Below, in pieces: positions 8,333 to 16,934 of a DNA stretch of 64,000 bases (positions within the stretch are counted from its first letter, which is position 1; each line of letters begins with the position of its first letter). The translations under genes and the position numbers were made by a program. Location: positions 310,001-374,000 of the forward strand of contig NZ_BMXA01000003.1 in the NCBI RefSeq assembly GCF_014651515.1, in the 5' to 3' direction. The notes below the pieces were generated by a model, which was given only the letters and a program-made list of their open reading frames with translations, was not told the DNA's origin and made no database searches. The DNA comes from Arenicella chitinivorans. GTDB lineage: Bacteria > Pseudomonadota > Gammaproteobacteria > Arenicellales > Arenicellaceae.

Positions 8333-9327
8333 GTCGACGACGCAGACGGTCTGGTGAGGATGCTAGTATTTCGTTTTTGGACATCATCTGCTGTGGCTTT
8401 GGTGCGATAGTGTTGCTGCTGGTCATCGTGAAGCCAAGTCAACCGGTGGTGCTTGAGGAATCCCTGGTCCAAGACAAAGGGCAGGTTCGAGCGTTGCAGG
8501 AGCGTTTATTCGAGATTCGCGGGCAGGTAAAATTTTTAGAAACCGAGCTGAATGCGAAACACGAACAGTTGGGCAAAGATCAGCGTCGCGTCGCGATTTT
8601 GCGAGGCGAATTGGAGCAATTGGTTGCCATGCGCGCCAGCATTGATGATGGTGGTGCCGATACTGCGACGCAGGTTGAAGACCTGCAGATCGCGTTGCAA
8701 TCGTTGACACGAGAGATGCAACGCTTGCTAAAAGGGCGCAAGCGAATTAACGAATACGTAGCTGGTGTGCCGGTCGACTCTGAATACATCATTTTTATTA
8801 TTGACAGCTCAGGCAGTATGACCACCAGCGCCTGGCCAAAGCTGGTGCGCGAGGTGCAGAATACCCTAGCAATCTACCCAAAAGTAAAAGGCATTCAAAT
8901 CATGAATAATGAGGGTATCTATATGTTTCCTCAATATCGTGGTCGCTTTATGGAGGATTCACCGACGCGTCGCCGTGACATTATCCGCAAATTGGTTAAT
9001 TGGTCGGCTTTCAGTGCGTCGACGCCGGTCGGTGGTATTACTACGGCGATTAAACAACACTACGATAAAGACAAGAAAATTAGCTTGTACGTGATGGGTG
9101 ATGACTATCAGGGGCGATCTGTTCAGCGTGTGGTGAAGATCGTAGAACAATTGAATCAGCGCAATAAGCAAGGCGAAACACTGGTACGTATTCACAGCGT
9201 AGGCTTCCCAGTTTTGGTCGGCACATCAACAGGTGTCAATAGCTCGGCAACTCGATATGCTAACCTAATGCGACAGTTGGCCGAACACAATAACGGTACA
9301 TTTATAGGTCTGAATGATGTTAGGTAA
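8329..9327 (+). CDS. Membrane-anchored vWA protein 2 with ExbD-like N-terminal segment
   Basis: 332 residues from the ATG at 8329, which overlaps the previous stop in an ATGA arrangement (translational coupling); a TTG two codons upstream is less likely. Architecture repeats that of the preceding gene: Arg-rich start (SRRRRRSGED), membrane segment at ~14-35 beginning ISFLDIICCGFGAIVLLL, coiled coil at ~45-140, vWA domain from ~150 with MIDAS D159-S-S-G-S163 (IIFIIDSSGSM). The motif Asp is again residue 18. The two proteins are clearly paralogous in the N-terminal 35 residues but diverged in the vWA domain, which points to a heterodimeric B subunit rather than recent duplication. That pairing is inference. 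Confidence 0.86.
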   Translation: MSRRRRRSGEDASISFLDIICCGFGAIVLLLVIVKPSQPVVLEESLVQDKGQVRALQERLFEIRGQVKFLETELNAKHEQLGKDQRRVAILRGELEQLVAMRASIDDGGADTATQVEDLQIALQSLTREMQRLLKGRKRINEYVAGVPVDSEYIIFIIDSSGSMTTSAWPKLVREVQNTLAIYPKVKGIQIMNNEGIYMFPQYRGRFMEDSPTRRRDIIRKLVNWSAFSASTPVGGITTAIKQHYDKDKKISLYVMGDDYQGRSVQRVVKIVEQLNQRNKQGETLVRIHSVGFPVLVGTSTGVNSSATRYANLMRQLAEHNNGTFIGLNDVR

Positions 9328-9970
9328 GTCTCTACAGCTGCAACGATGGTATTCGATTTCGACGCTGCTCATGCTCATCGCATTGAGCGGCTGTAGCACG
9401 TCTGTGGTGGTCAAAAGTGATATTCCCAGCCCATTGGTCGAGCGATTGCCAATTAATGGTGCCATACGCTACACCGACGAATTCCGCAACTACGTCTACA
9501 GTGAAGAAGAGAAGAAGCGCACGTTGAAAAAGTTGGATTTCACCGAGGCGCAAATCACCATGTTTGATCGCATCTTTGGCAGTTTGGTAACGCTGGTGCC
9601 ATTAGATGAACCTAATCGACACTTGGTGATTGAGCCGGAGATCTTAGATCTGCAGTACACCGCACCCAAAGAGACCAAGCTCAATCAATACGAAATCTGG
9701 ATTAAGTATCGAATTCGTTTGGTGGATGCCAACGACAATAAAATCGCGGATTGGATTATCAAGGGTTACGGTAAGACGCCGACAGCGCTGCTTGGTTCGG
9801 CCAGTTCAGGGTTCAATGCTGCTGCCAATATTGCGCTGCGTGATGTTGGGGCTCAATTGGCTATTGGCTTTGGTCGCCAATCGAAGATCCGCGCACTTAC
9901 CGGTGTCAAGCAAGTGCGGGTTCGAGACGTTGCCATTGACTCGGAATCGAGCGCGCAGCCTGCTAAATAA
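9314..9970 (+). CDS. Putative lipoprotein of unknown function
   Basis: 218 residues. The start overlaps the end of the second vWA gene by 14 bases (ATG at 9314; a second ATG at 9317). A signal peptide ends in a lipobox (LMLIALSGC, Cys near residue 27), so the mature protein is expected to be lipidated. The body is a mixed alpha/beta domain of about 190 residues with no recognised family (LDFTEAQITMFDRIFG, NQYEIWIKYRIRLVD, NKIADWIIKGYGK, FNAAANIALRDVGAQLAI). The last segment has the alternating pattern seen in outer-membrane-associated lipoproteins that oligomerise, but I cannot assign a family. It is translationally linked to the vWA genes and is probably part of the same apparatus. Confidence 0.7.
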   Translation: MMLGKSLQLQRWYSISTLLMLIALSGCSTSVVVKSDIPSPLVERLPINGAIRYTDEFRNYVYSEEEKKRTLKKLDFTEAQITMFDRIFGSLVTLVPLDEPNRHLVIEPEILDLQYTAPKETKLNQYEIWIKYRIRLVDANDNKIADWIIKGYGKTPTALLGSASSGFNAAANIALRDVGAQLAIGFGRQSKIRALTGVKQVRVRDVAIDSESSAQPAK

Positions 9971-9985
9971 ATCGGAGGAGAGTCC

Positions 9986-10666
9986 ATGTCATTTGTGTCA
10001 AAATTCAAACTCAGTTTCATTATTACCATGTCATGGTTGATGATCGGCTGCACCACGATCAATGTTGACCATGTGCGATTGCGTGATGATATTGAATTGA
10101 ATGCCGGTGACGCAATGGTTGTTCTTGGACGACACCAAACGGCAGAAATTCAGACTGAAGCGTCGTTGGTGGCCTGCATTGGAGGTCGTCTTACGCGTGG
10201 GACTGATAAGGTCCGGATCATTCCGGAGTCTGAGTTTGTGGATGCATTCTACCCTTGGTTTGAGGCTCGAACCGCCCCACTCCGACCTGCGAAATTAAAG
10301 AAAGTTTTGGATCAGCCGATGGTGGCTGCCAAAATCGCCGCGATGAAAATACGGTACTTCGTCTGGGTAGAGGGTTCGACCGAGCGTACCAACTCCGCTG
10401 GCAGTATGACCTGCTCAATCGGTCCCGGCGGCGGCGGGTGTTTCGGTTTTGGCACCTGGGAGGACACCAGTGACTATGAAACCACCATCTGGGATTTAAA
10501 AACTTTTTCTGAAGTTGGGCGCGTGAGCACTGAGGCCGTAGGTACTTCGTATATGCCCGCATTCGTGATTCCAATTCCCTTGCTGGCTCAGGTCGAGGGC
10601 GATGCCTGTCAAGGCATGGGTAATCAGCTGGTGCGGTTTTTCTCAGACGTAAGTGTTCAAGAGTAG
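9986..10666 (+). CDS. Putative lipoprotein of unknown function
   Basis: 226 residues preceded by a strong ribosome-binding site (GGAGGAG, 5 bases before ATG). The signal peptide ends in a lipobox (MSWLMIGC, Cys near residue 23). The mature domain contains a VGRxxTRGT-like stretch and a Cys- and Gly-rich turn (SMTCSIGPGGGGCFGFG) followed by TTIWDLKTF and GTSYMPAFVIPIPLLAQ, a pattern I have seen in uncharacterised bacterial lipoproteins but cannot name. Three further cysteines (about residues 53, 139, 147 and 211) could form disulfides. It lies between the first lipoprotein and the M48 protease with short gaps, suggesting one operon. Confidence 0.7.
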   Translation: MSFVSKFKLSFIITMSWLMIGCTTINVDHVRLRDDIELNAGDAMVVLGRHQTAEIQTEASLVACIGGRLTRGTDKVRIIPESEFVDAFYPWFEARTAPLRPAKLKKVLDQPMVAAKIAAMKIRYFVWVEGSTERTNSAGSMTCSIGPGGGGCFGFGTWEDTSDYETTIWDLKTFSEVGRVSTEAVGTSYMPAFVIPIPLLAQVEGDACQGMGNQLVRFFSDVSVQE

Positions 10667-10672
10667 AAAACA

Positions 10673-12139
10673 ATGCTGTTGACTCAATCAAATCGCATCC
10701 GCTACTGCGTAACTTTGCTTAGTTTGGCATTCAGTATGCTATTGATACAGCCGGTGTTGGCGCAGACCAAGGAGCAACTTAAAAAGCTGGAAGAAACAAC
10801 CGGTCTGAAAGGCAAAAAATTGAAGCGCCACTTGGCGATTTTGCAGCAGTCGCCACCGTATAAAGACGATGAGCTGCAAGCCTATGTGACAGAAATAGGC
10901 AACAAGATATTGGCACAGAGTGAACACGCCCATCTTCCGTATAAATTTATCGTTCGTGACACGGAAGTGGTGAACGCTTTTGTGAATGGAACGCCGTATG
11001 TGTTCGTTGAGCGTGGTTTGCTAACGCTGCTGAACTCGGAAGCAGAATTAGCCGCGGTGATGGCCCATGAGATTGGACACAATGTGGCCAAGCATTCCAA
11101 GAAGCTACAGTCAAAAAACCGCCGGGATGTGTTCCTTGCTAACCTGGCCAGTTTTTTAGTTGGTAACTCGGGGGTTGGTAATGCCATTATGGCGCAAAGT
11201 TCAGTTTCGTTGTATGAGTATAAGCGTGAAGCGGAGCTTGAGGCAGATTCCTTTGCGGCAAAGTACTTAGCGGGGGCAGGGTATGAGCCCGATCAATTAG
11301 TGAACGCGTTGGCACAGTTGCGTGATAATGCGATATTGGCGGCCACGACCACCGGCCAGCCTATGGCGCATCACGGTTTGGCGGCGTCGCATCCGCGTAA
11401 TGACAAGCGAATCCGTGAGGCCATTGAAGACGCCAGTATCCTGCCACCTGGCGAAGGGTATATCGGGCGAGAAGAATATCGGGCTGCGATTGATGGGTTG
11501 GTGTATGGCCCCAATTATCGGCGCAATGCGCCAAGTGGTATGAAGCGCTACTCCAATCCAACCTTGGGCATTACTTTTGTGTATCCCGAAACCTGGAGTT
11601 TTAAGCTTAAAGGCAGCAAAGTTGTTCTAAAGGATGCGGAGAAAACCGCGCAGATGACCATTGAAATCGAGCCAACACCGGACCGAAAGCTGAGCAGTGA
11701 AGAAGCAATTAAGCTTAAGTACCCGGAAGGCTTGGTTGATCTGCAAAAGGTGCATCCCGATTCTGAACGCGATCTGGGTACCGTCGGTGCACGCCCGGCG
11801 CAGCGGGTCGCGCTGATAATGGTGGCGCGGAATACCTATCACTTTCTTGGGATTGCCAAGAACAATCAGATTAACGCAGACCAGGATCGGGCCTTCGTCG
11901 ATATTATTCGTTCGTTTCGTCCGATGACACCCAAAGACCGCACCGCTGACCACGTAAAAGAGGTTTACTTTGAACGCCTTGAGCCGGGCGAGACTTTCGA
12001 ATCAATGGCGAAAGGGGCCGGGTTGGATGACGTCAATGCTGAGTTAGAGTTGCGCGTTTTAAATGGCTACTACCCAGACGGCGAGGCTGAGCCGGGAACT
12101 TGGATCAAAAAACTGCGTCAGGTCAAGATCGAGCCGTGA
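10673..12139 (+). CDS. Secreted M48-family zinc metalloprotease
   Basis: 488 residues with a signal peptide (LLSLAFSMLLIQPVLAQ, cleavage near residue 30). The peptidase domain shows the zinc motif H132-E-I-G-H136 (VMAHEIGHNVAKHSKK) and the third ligand region REAELEADSFAAKYLAGAGY, typical of periplasmic M48 enzymes such as BepA and LoiP, which control outer-membrane protein and LPS assembly. A second domain from ~270 (LGITFVYPETWSFKLKG) and a C-terminal part with a LysM-like stretch (RLEPGETFESMAKGAGLDD... TWIKKLRQVKI) follow; the latter is common in M48 proteins with TPR or LysM tails. It closes the operon; a 100-base gap and a promoter candidate precede yebC. Confidence 0.88.
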   Translation: MLLTQSNRIRYCVTLLSLAFSMLLIQPVLAQTKEQLKKLEETTGLKGKKLKRHLAILQQSPPYKDDELQAYVTEIGNKILAQSEHAHLPYKFIVRDTEVVNAFVNGTPYVFVERGLLTLLNSEAELAAVMAHEIGHNVAKHSKKLQSKNRRDVFLANLASFLVGNSGVGNAIMAQSSVSLYEYKREAELEADSFAAKYLAGAGYEPDQLVNALAQLRDNAILAATTTGQPMAHHGLAASHPRNDKRIREAIEDASILPPGEGYIGREEYRAAIDGLVYGPNYRRNAPSGMKRYSNPTLGITFVYPETWSFKLKGSKVVLKDAEKTAQMTIEIEPTPDRKLSSEEAIKLKYPEGLVDLQKVHPDSERDLGTVGARPAQRVALIMVARNTYHFLGIAKNNQINADQDRAFVDIIRSFRPMTPKDRTADHVKEVYFERLEPGETFESMAKGAGLDDVNAELELRVLNGYYPDGEAEPGTWIKKLRQVKIEP

Positions 12140-12199
12140 AGCCTAATGACATGCGGAGTCGATTGCACTGTAAATCTACTTCGAACCAGCGCCCGCCAA

Positions 12200-12208
12200 T
12201 GGTAGAAT
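12200..12208 (+). promoter_or_regulatory. Candidate extended -10 promoter of yebC
   Basis: The 100-base gap before yebC holds TGG-TAGAAT, an extended -10 element with one mismatch to TATAAT. The -35 position carries only a weak match (TTCGAA, 17-base spacer). It would start transcription about 25 bases before the yebC ATG. This is a motif match only. Confidence 0.3.
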
Positions 12209-12239
12209 GCGCGTTTGAGTAACACCGAGCGGTAGTATC

Positions 12240-12983
12240 ATGGCAGGACATAGTAAGTGGGCTAATATTAAGCACCGCAAAGCTGCGCAAGACGCAAAGC
12301 GTGGCAAAATCTTCACTAAACACATTCGCGAGATCACGGTTGCGGCACGTGAAGGCGGCGGCGATCCAGATGCGAATCCACGATTACGAATCGCGGTTGA
12401 TAAAGCGTTAGGCGCGAATATGACACGCGACACTGTGGAACGCGCGATTAAGCGCGGTACAGGCGATTTGGAAGGGGTAAGCTACGAAGACATTCGTTAC
12501 GAAGGCTATGGCCCCTGTGGTATTGCAGTGTTAGTGGAGTGTTCCACGGATAACAAAAATCGCACGGTGGCGGAAGTTCGGCATGCGTTCAGCAAATACA
12601 ATGGCAATATGGGGACTGAAGGGTCGGTTGCCTATATGTTCGAAAAGCTGGGCGTGATTCTGTTGTCCGCCGGTGCCGATGAGGAAGCAGTCATGGATGT
12701 CGCACTGGAAGCTGGCGCGGAGGACATCGTCACGCATGAGGATGGCAGTATTGAGATAACCTCGCCGCCAGAGAACCACACTGCGGTTGAGAGCGCCTTG
12801 ATGGACGCGTCCATTGACGTCGAATCGGCGGAAGTGGTGCAGCGTGCAGCAAATGAAATTAGTTTGAATGACGAAGACGCAGAAAAAGTAATGCGTCTGA
12901 TCGATGCATTGGAAGATCTTGATGATGTGCAGGACGTGTTTACCAACGCGGACTTTCCAGATTCGATTTTCGCTGAGGCTTAG
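12240..12983 (+). CDS. yebC: YebC/PmpR-family protein
   Basis: 247 residues, the usual length for the family. The N-terminal signature [21 protein letters not shown] (split) and the [19 protein letters not shown] block are diagnostic. YebC proteins act in the cytoplasm; members have been described as DNA-binding regulators, and more recently as factors that relieve ribosome stalling at polyproline. The sequence alone does not decide between the two roles (YebC_I versus YebC_II). The gene is first in the yebC-ruvCAB arrangement; its stop is followed directly by the ruvC ATG. Confidence 0.97.
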   Translation: MAGHSKWANIKHRKAAQDAKRGKIFTKHIREITVAAREGGGDPDANPRLRIAVDKALGANMTRDTVERAIKRGTGDLEGVSYEDIRYEGYGPCGIAVLVECSTDNKNRTVAEVRHAFSKYNGNMGTEGSVAYMFEKLGVILLSAGADEEAVMDVALEAGAEDIVTHEDGSIEITSPPENHTAVESALMDASIDVESAEVVQRAANEISLNDEDAEKVMRLIDALEDLDDVQDVFTNADFPDSIFAEA

Positions 12984-13517
12984 ATGCCAAGTTTGCGTGG
13001 TCACGTGGCAACATACAGCAAACCGACGATCATTCTAGGAATTGATCCGGGTTCTCGTATTACTGGGATCGGTGTGATTCGCGCGCAAGGCGCTGATTTG
13101 AAATACATATATTCTGAGTCGCTGAAGTTGCCGAGCGGCGAACTGCCCGGCCGCTTACAAATGATTTATGCCCGACTGACACAGGTCATCGGTGAGACTA
13201 GTCCAGATATCGTCGCCATTGAGCGAGTTTTTCTTGCCAAAAACCCGCAGTCAGCACTGGTGTTAGGTCACGCACGTGGTGCAGCCATGTTGGCGGCGGT
13301 AAATCACGCGTTGCCGGTAATGGAATACAGTGCCACAGAGATAAAGAAAACCGTGGTTGGGCGGGGTCGTGCCGACAAAGCTCAAGTACAGCATATGATG
13401 CGCGTGCTTTTGGGCTTGCGAGTTGCGCCGGGTGAAGATGCTTCTGATGCGCTGGCCGCCGCGGTTTGCCACGCACACCATCAACAATTGAACACCGCTT
13501 TGCGGCACGCGGAGTAA
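12984..13517 (+). CDS. ruvC: Holliday-junction resolvase RuvC
   Basis: 177 residues. RuvC cleaves Holliday junctions in the cytoplasm together with the RuvAB motor. Catalytic acidic residues are present: Asp21 (GIDPGSRITG), Glu in IVAIERVFLAKN, and the late pair in GEDASDALAAAVCH. The start lies directly after the yebC stop and gives about 14 extra residues before the conserved IILGIDPG; a GTG at 13005 would give a protein closer to the usual 165-173 residues. The TTG at 12993 is less likely. Followed 6 bases later by ruvA. Confidence 0.96.
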   Translation: MPSLRGHVATYSKPTIILGIDPGSRITGIGVIRAQGADLKYIYSESLKLPSGELPGRLQMIYARLTQVIGETSPDIVAIERVFLAKNPQSALVLGHARGAAMLAAVNHALPVMEYSATEIKKTVVGRGRADKAQVQHMMRVLLGLRVAPGEDASDALAAAVCHAHHQQLNTALRHAE

Positions 13518-13523
13518 AACCCT

Positions 13524-14129
13524 ATGATTGCCTGGTTACAAGGTCAACTGATAGAAAAACAGGCTCCCGAGGTAGTGCTAAACGTGCAGGGCGTGGGCTA
13601 CGAACTCGAAGCGCCAATGTCCACATTTTACGATTTGCCTGACGTTGGCGAAACCGTGACCTTGTTCGTGCATATGGTGGTGCGCGAGGATGCGCAGCTA
13701 TTGTTTGGTTTTTCTAAACGGCAGCAACGTGAAATGTTTCGTAGTTTGATCAAAGTGAACGGTGTGGGGCCTAAAGTCGCGCTCGCCGTGTTGTCCACAT
13801 TGAGTGCTCAAGAACTGGTTCTGGCCATGGCGAATGACGATGTCACCCAGCTTTGCAAAGTCCCTGGTATTGGCAAGAAAACCGCGCAGCGTCTGCTGGT
13901 CGAAATGAAAGACCGTTTGGCCAAAGAGTTTGGTGATATCTCGGTTTCGGGCGACACCGGCGCACCGGCCACCAGTCAGCGCCACGATGCGATTGCAGCA
14001 CTCGTGTCGCTCGGTTATAAAAACACCGACGCCAGTCGCGTGGTTAAAGCCTTGCCGGATGATCTCAGCAGTGAGGAGTACATTCGCCGAGCTCTACGTG
14101 ATTTGTCCGGTAATATTTTGCAGAACTGA
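13524..14129 (+). CDS. ruvA: Holliday-junction branch-migration protein RuvA
   Basis: 201 residues, typical. The N-terminal OB-fold starts [12 protein letters not shown]; the central region has two helix-hairpin-helix motifs ([16 protein letters not shown] and [17 protein letters not shown]), and the C-terminal three-helix domain ends with [15 protein letters not shown], which contacts RuvB. RuvA tetramers hold the junction open for the RuvB ring. No separate ribosome-binding site is obvious. The stop overlaps the ruvB start by one base. Confidence 0.97.
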   Translation: MIAWLQGQLIEKQAPEVVLNVQGVGYELEAPMSTFYDLPDVGETVTLFVHMVVREDAQLLFGFSKRQQREMFRSLIKVNGVGPKVALAVLSTLSAQELVLAMANDDVTQLCKVPGIGKKTAQRLLVEMKDRLAKEFGDISVSGDTGAPATSQRHDAIAALVSLGYKNTDASRVVKALPDDLSSEEYIRRALRDLSGNILQN

Positions 14130-15181
14130 TGATGGACGACAACCCAATTAATCCGGAAATTCAGCTAGGCGATGACGACGTGGTCGACCGTGCCTTGCGT
14201 CCGGAATATCTGGCTGATTTTGTTGGTCAGCCAAAACTCAAAGAGCAGTTGTCTATCTTTATCCAGGCCGCTCGCAGTCGTAAAGAGGCGTTGGATCACG
14301 TATTGCTCTTTGGTCCGCCTGGGCTGGGTAAAACCACGCTATCGAACATCATCGCGCGCGAACTGAACACGCGAATTCGTCAAACATCGGGGCCGGTGTT
14401 AGAACGCGCCGGTGATCTGGCTGCCGTGTTGACCAATCTTGAGCCGCACGACGTGCTATTTATCGACGAAATCCATCGTTTGAGTCCGGTAGTTGAAGAA
14501 ATATTGTATCCGGCCATGGAAGATTTTGAGCTGGATATTGTGATTGGTGAGGGGCCAGCCGCGCGCACCGTTAAACTGTCGTTGCCGCCATTCACCTTGA
14601 TCGGGGCTACCACTCGCGCGGGTCTGCTGACCTCACCATTGCGAGACCGCTTTGGCATTGTGCAACGGCTTGAGTATTACGACACAAAAGATCTTGCACG
14701 CATCGTGCAACGTTCTTCAGACATTCTCGGTGTGCCAACCGAACCGGATGGTGTGCAGACTATTGCCGACCGTGCGCGAGGCACACCCAGAATCGCGAAT
14801 CGGTTACTCCGTCGGGTGCGTGATTATGCCGAAGTAAAAGGCGATGGCACGTTAACCGAAGTGATGGCTCGTGCTGCGTTGGATATGATGGAAGTCGATC
14901 CGCAGGGTTTGGACTGGATGGATCGGCAATTGTTAACCTCAATTATGGAAAAATTCGACGGTGGGCCGGTCGGCATCGATAGTCTGGCTGCCGCCATAGG
15001 TGAGGAACGCGGCACCATTGAAGACGTCATCGAGCCGTTCTTGATTCAACAAGGGTTTATGATGCGCACGCCCCGTGGTCGAGTGGTGACCGCTCGAACC
15101 TGGCGTTATTTTGGGTTGCAGGCGCCAGCGTCGACGGAGACCAATAAAAGTCCACAAGCCGGTTTGTTTGAACGTGAATGA
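14129..15181 (+). CDS. ruvB: Holliday-junction branch-migration ATPase RuvB
   Basis: 350 residues. AAA+ ATPase with Walker [12 protein letters not shown], Walker [11 protein letters not shown], sensor 1 [17 protein letters not shown] and the C-terminal winged helix with [10 protein letters not shown]. It drives branch migration on RuvA. The ATG overlaps the ruvA stop (second ATG three bases later). Its last codons overlap the start of ybgC, continuing the coupled operon. Confidence 0.97.
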   Translation: MMDDNPINPEIQLGDDDVVDRALRPEYLADFVGQPKLKEQLSIFIQAARSRKEALDHVLLFGPPGLGKTTLSNIIARELNTRIRQTSGPVLERAGDLAAVLTNLEPHDVLFIDEIHRLSPVVEEILYPAMEDFELDIVIGEGPAARTVKLSLPPFTLIGATTRAGLLTSPLRDRFGIVQRLEYYDTKDLARIVQRSSDILGVPTEPDGVQTIADRARGTPRIANRLLRRVRDYAEVKGDGTLTEVMARAALDMMEVDPQGLDWMDRQLLTSIMEKFDGGPVGIDSLAAAIGEERGTIEDVIEPFLIQQGFMMRTPRGRVVTARTWRYFGLQAPASTETNKSPQAGLFERE

Positions 15182-15584
15182 TTCGGCCTCTGAGTTTGAG
15201 TTACCGCTACGCGTGTACTACGAGGACACCGACGCCGGTGGTGTGGTGTATCACGCCAACTACTTGAACTTTATGGAGCGTTGTCGTTGCGAGTGGCTGG
15301 AATATCTTGGTTTTGATGTCGCGAAAATGCAACAGAACGATGGGGTGATGTTCGTGGTCCGTCAGGCTGAAATCGACTTTGATGTGCCTGCCCGTCTGTT
15401 TGATCAACTACGGGTCACCGCCCGCGCATTGCATGTGGGTAAGGTTAAACTGGTAGTGGAGCAGAAAATCTATAATCACGAGAAATTACTGTGTAAAGCG
15501 ATCATAAAGTTAGCGACTTTGAACAGCGCTTCGTTTAAATTAACCGCCATGCCAGCAGCGTTGCAGAGTGCGCTGACACGGTAA
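15174..15584 (+). CDS. ybgC: Acyl-CoA thioesterase YbgC (Tol-Pal associated)
   Basis: 136 residues from the GTG at 15174, which overlaps the end of ruvB by 8 bases and gives 14 residues before the conserved [19 protein letters not shown], as in other YbgC proteins. Hotdog-fold thioesterase; the Asp in EDTDAGG is catalytic in the family. It hydrolyses acyl-CoA and is linked to phospholipid metabolism at the inner face of the membrane. A TTG at 15168 is an alternative start. It precedes tolQ by 134 bases, as usual for the tol-pal cluster. Confidence 0.93.
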   Translation: MNDSASEFELPLRVYYEDTDAGGVVYHANYLNFMERCRCEWLEYLGFDVAKMQQNDGVMFVVRQAEIDFDVPARLFDQLRVTARALHVGKVKLVVEQKIYNHEKLLCKAIIKLATLNSASFKLTAMPAALQSALTR

Positions 15585-15632
15585 TATCATCTGCCGCCAC
15601 AACGTCGTCGGCAAAAAATCTTAGTTTGACTG

Positions 15633-15653
15633 GCTCAGCGAGACCCGCTGAGC
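15633..15653 (+). promoter_or_regulatory. Perfect inverted repeat upstream of tolQ
   Basis: GCTCAGCG at 15633-15640 and CGCTGAGC at 15646-15653 pair over 8 bases with a 5-base loop. There is no T-run after it, so it is not a simple terminator. A TGC-AATAAT element at 15655-15663 could be an extended -10, and a TTGACT at 15626-15631 lies just before the repeat, so the repeat may be an operator at a tolQ promoter. This is inference. Confidence 0.35.
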
Positions 15654-15718
15654 ATGCAATAATAGTTGTGTGGTCAGAGTCCATTCGGACCGCACCGGGT
15701 TACTGTGAGGACGCTTGA

Positions 15719-16480
15719 ATGGATATAGAAAACCAGGGTTTAACAACGGAAGCGCTTGGCAACGACGCGTCTAACTTAGCCGTTAACGCGGCGACACAAG
15801 ACAGTATGTCGATCCTGCACCTTATTTCTGAGGCCAGCTTAACCGTGCAACTGGTTATGCTGATGCTGTTTTTGGCGTCGCTGGTTTCTTGGTCAATTAT
15901 CTTTTCGAAGTTTATGCAGTTGCGGCGCGAACGTCGTCTGACTGCGCAATTTGAACGTGAGTTCTGGTCGGGTGGCAGCATGCAGTCCCTGTACAACCAG
16001 TGGGGCGCTGAGACCAAGCGCGCATCTGGAATGTCGGAGATATTTGTCGCTGGCTACCGTGAGTATCAACGCCTCAGTGAGCGGGGGTTTGCCAATAATA
16101 ATGATCTTTTGGATGCCGTGCAGCGCGCCATGCGGGTTGAACTGAGTCGTGAGATTGACCATCTTGAATCGCAAATTCCCTTTTTGGCCACGGTCGGCTC
16201 GACCAGTCCGTATGTTGGCTTGTTTGGCACGGTTTGGGGCATTATGAACTCGTTCCGTGCCTTAGGCATGTCGACCAAGCAAGCCACGGTGTCGAGTGTG
16301 GCACCCGGTATTGCCGAGGCCTTGATTGCGACAGCAATGGGTTTGTTTGCGGCCATTCCCGCAGTCATTGCTTATAACCGATTTTCGTATCACGTTGAAA
16401 AATTGGTCGGTCAGTACGAGATATTTATGGAAGAATTTATCAGTATTGTTAACCGTCAATTAACCATCGATGACGATTAG
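15719..16480 (+). CDS. tolQ: Tol-Pal system proton channel subunit TolQ
   Basis: 253 residues with three membrane segments (at about residues 37-57, 155-178 and 190-212). The ion-path signature is complete: FLATVGSTSPYVGLFGTVWG and SVAPGIAEALIATAMGLFAAIPAVIAY (split). TolQ with TolR uses the proton motive force to drive TolA movement and outer-membrane constriction at the septum. It has a longer polar N-terminus (~30 residues) than E. coli TolQ. It starts the tolQRAB-pal-cpoB run. Confidence 0.97.
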   Translation: MDIENQGLTTEALGNDASNLAVNAATQDSMSILHLISEASLTVQLVMLMLFLASLVSWSIIFSKFMQLRRERRLTAQFEREFWSGGSMQSLYNQWGAETKRASGMSEIFVAGYREYQRLSERGFANNNDLLDAVQRAMRVELSREIDHLESQIPFLATVGSTSPYVGLFGTVWGIMNSFRALGMSTKQATVSSVAPGIAEALIATAMGLFAAIPAVIAYNRFSYHVEKLVGQYEIFMEEFISIVNRQLTIDDD

Positions 16481-16494
16481 TCAGCGCGGTCACA

Positions 16495-16917
16495 ATGAAC
16501 AGTTATCGAAACCGTAAACGCAAGCCTATTGCCGAAATCAATGTAGTGCCCTACATCGACGTGATGTTGGTGTTGTTGATTATTTTCATGGTAACGGCAC
16601 CGCTATTAACGGAAGGTGTCAAAGTCGATTTACCGCAGACCGAAGCCAACCCGATAGAACCGAACCCGGACGCACCCGAACCGGTGATTGTGTCGGTGGA
16701 TGCGGATGGGCAGCTGTATATCGACGACCAAAAGAAAACCGGCGAAGAAGTCTTGCGCTACGCCACGGCGGTGTACCGTATGAAGCCGCAAACCGACTTC
16801 CTCGTGCGTGGCGCAAAGCAAGCCATGTACGATGACATAATTCAGGCCATGGTCATACTCAAGCAAGCAGGCGTAGAAACTGTCAGCTTGGTGACCGAGC
16901 CAATGCAAGATAAATAG
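16495..16917 (+). CDS. tolR: Tol-Pal system protein TolR
   Basis: 140 residues. The N-terminal anchor contains IAEINVVPYIDVMLVLLI with the proton-carrying Asp22; the periplasmic ExbD-type domain follows (VSVDADGQLYIDDQKKTG, DFLVRGAKQAMYDDIIQAM). TolR is the B subunit of the TolQR stator, and it acts in the inner membrane and periplasm. Its Asp motif is the reference for the similar motif in the two vWA proteins at 7256-9327. The gap to tolA is 17 bases. Confidence 0.97.
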   Translation: MNSYRNRKRKPIAEINVVPYIDVMLVLLIIFMVTAPLLTEGVKVDLPQTEANPIEPNPDAPEPVIVSVDADGQLYIDDQKKTGEEVLRYATAVYRMKPQTDFLVRGAKQAMYDDIIQAMVILKQAGVETVSLVTEPMQDK

Positions 16918-16934
16918 TGGGCAAGTAAAACGCG

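Noticed and set aside
7969-8472. - strand open frame of 167 residues across the junction of the two vWA genes
   Set aside because: Antisense to two genes with clear domains; composition is that of a reversed vWA region.
5129-9327. Zorya-like anti-phage system
   Set aside because: The channel is followed by vWA proteins, not by a MotB/OmpA partner plus ZorC, ZorD or ZorE; no helicase or nuclease is present.
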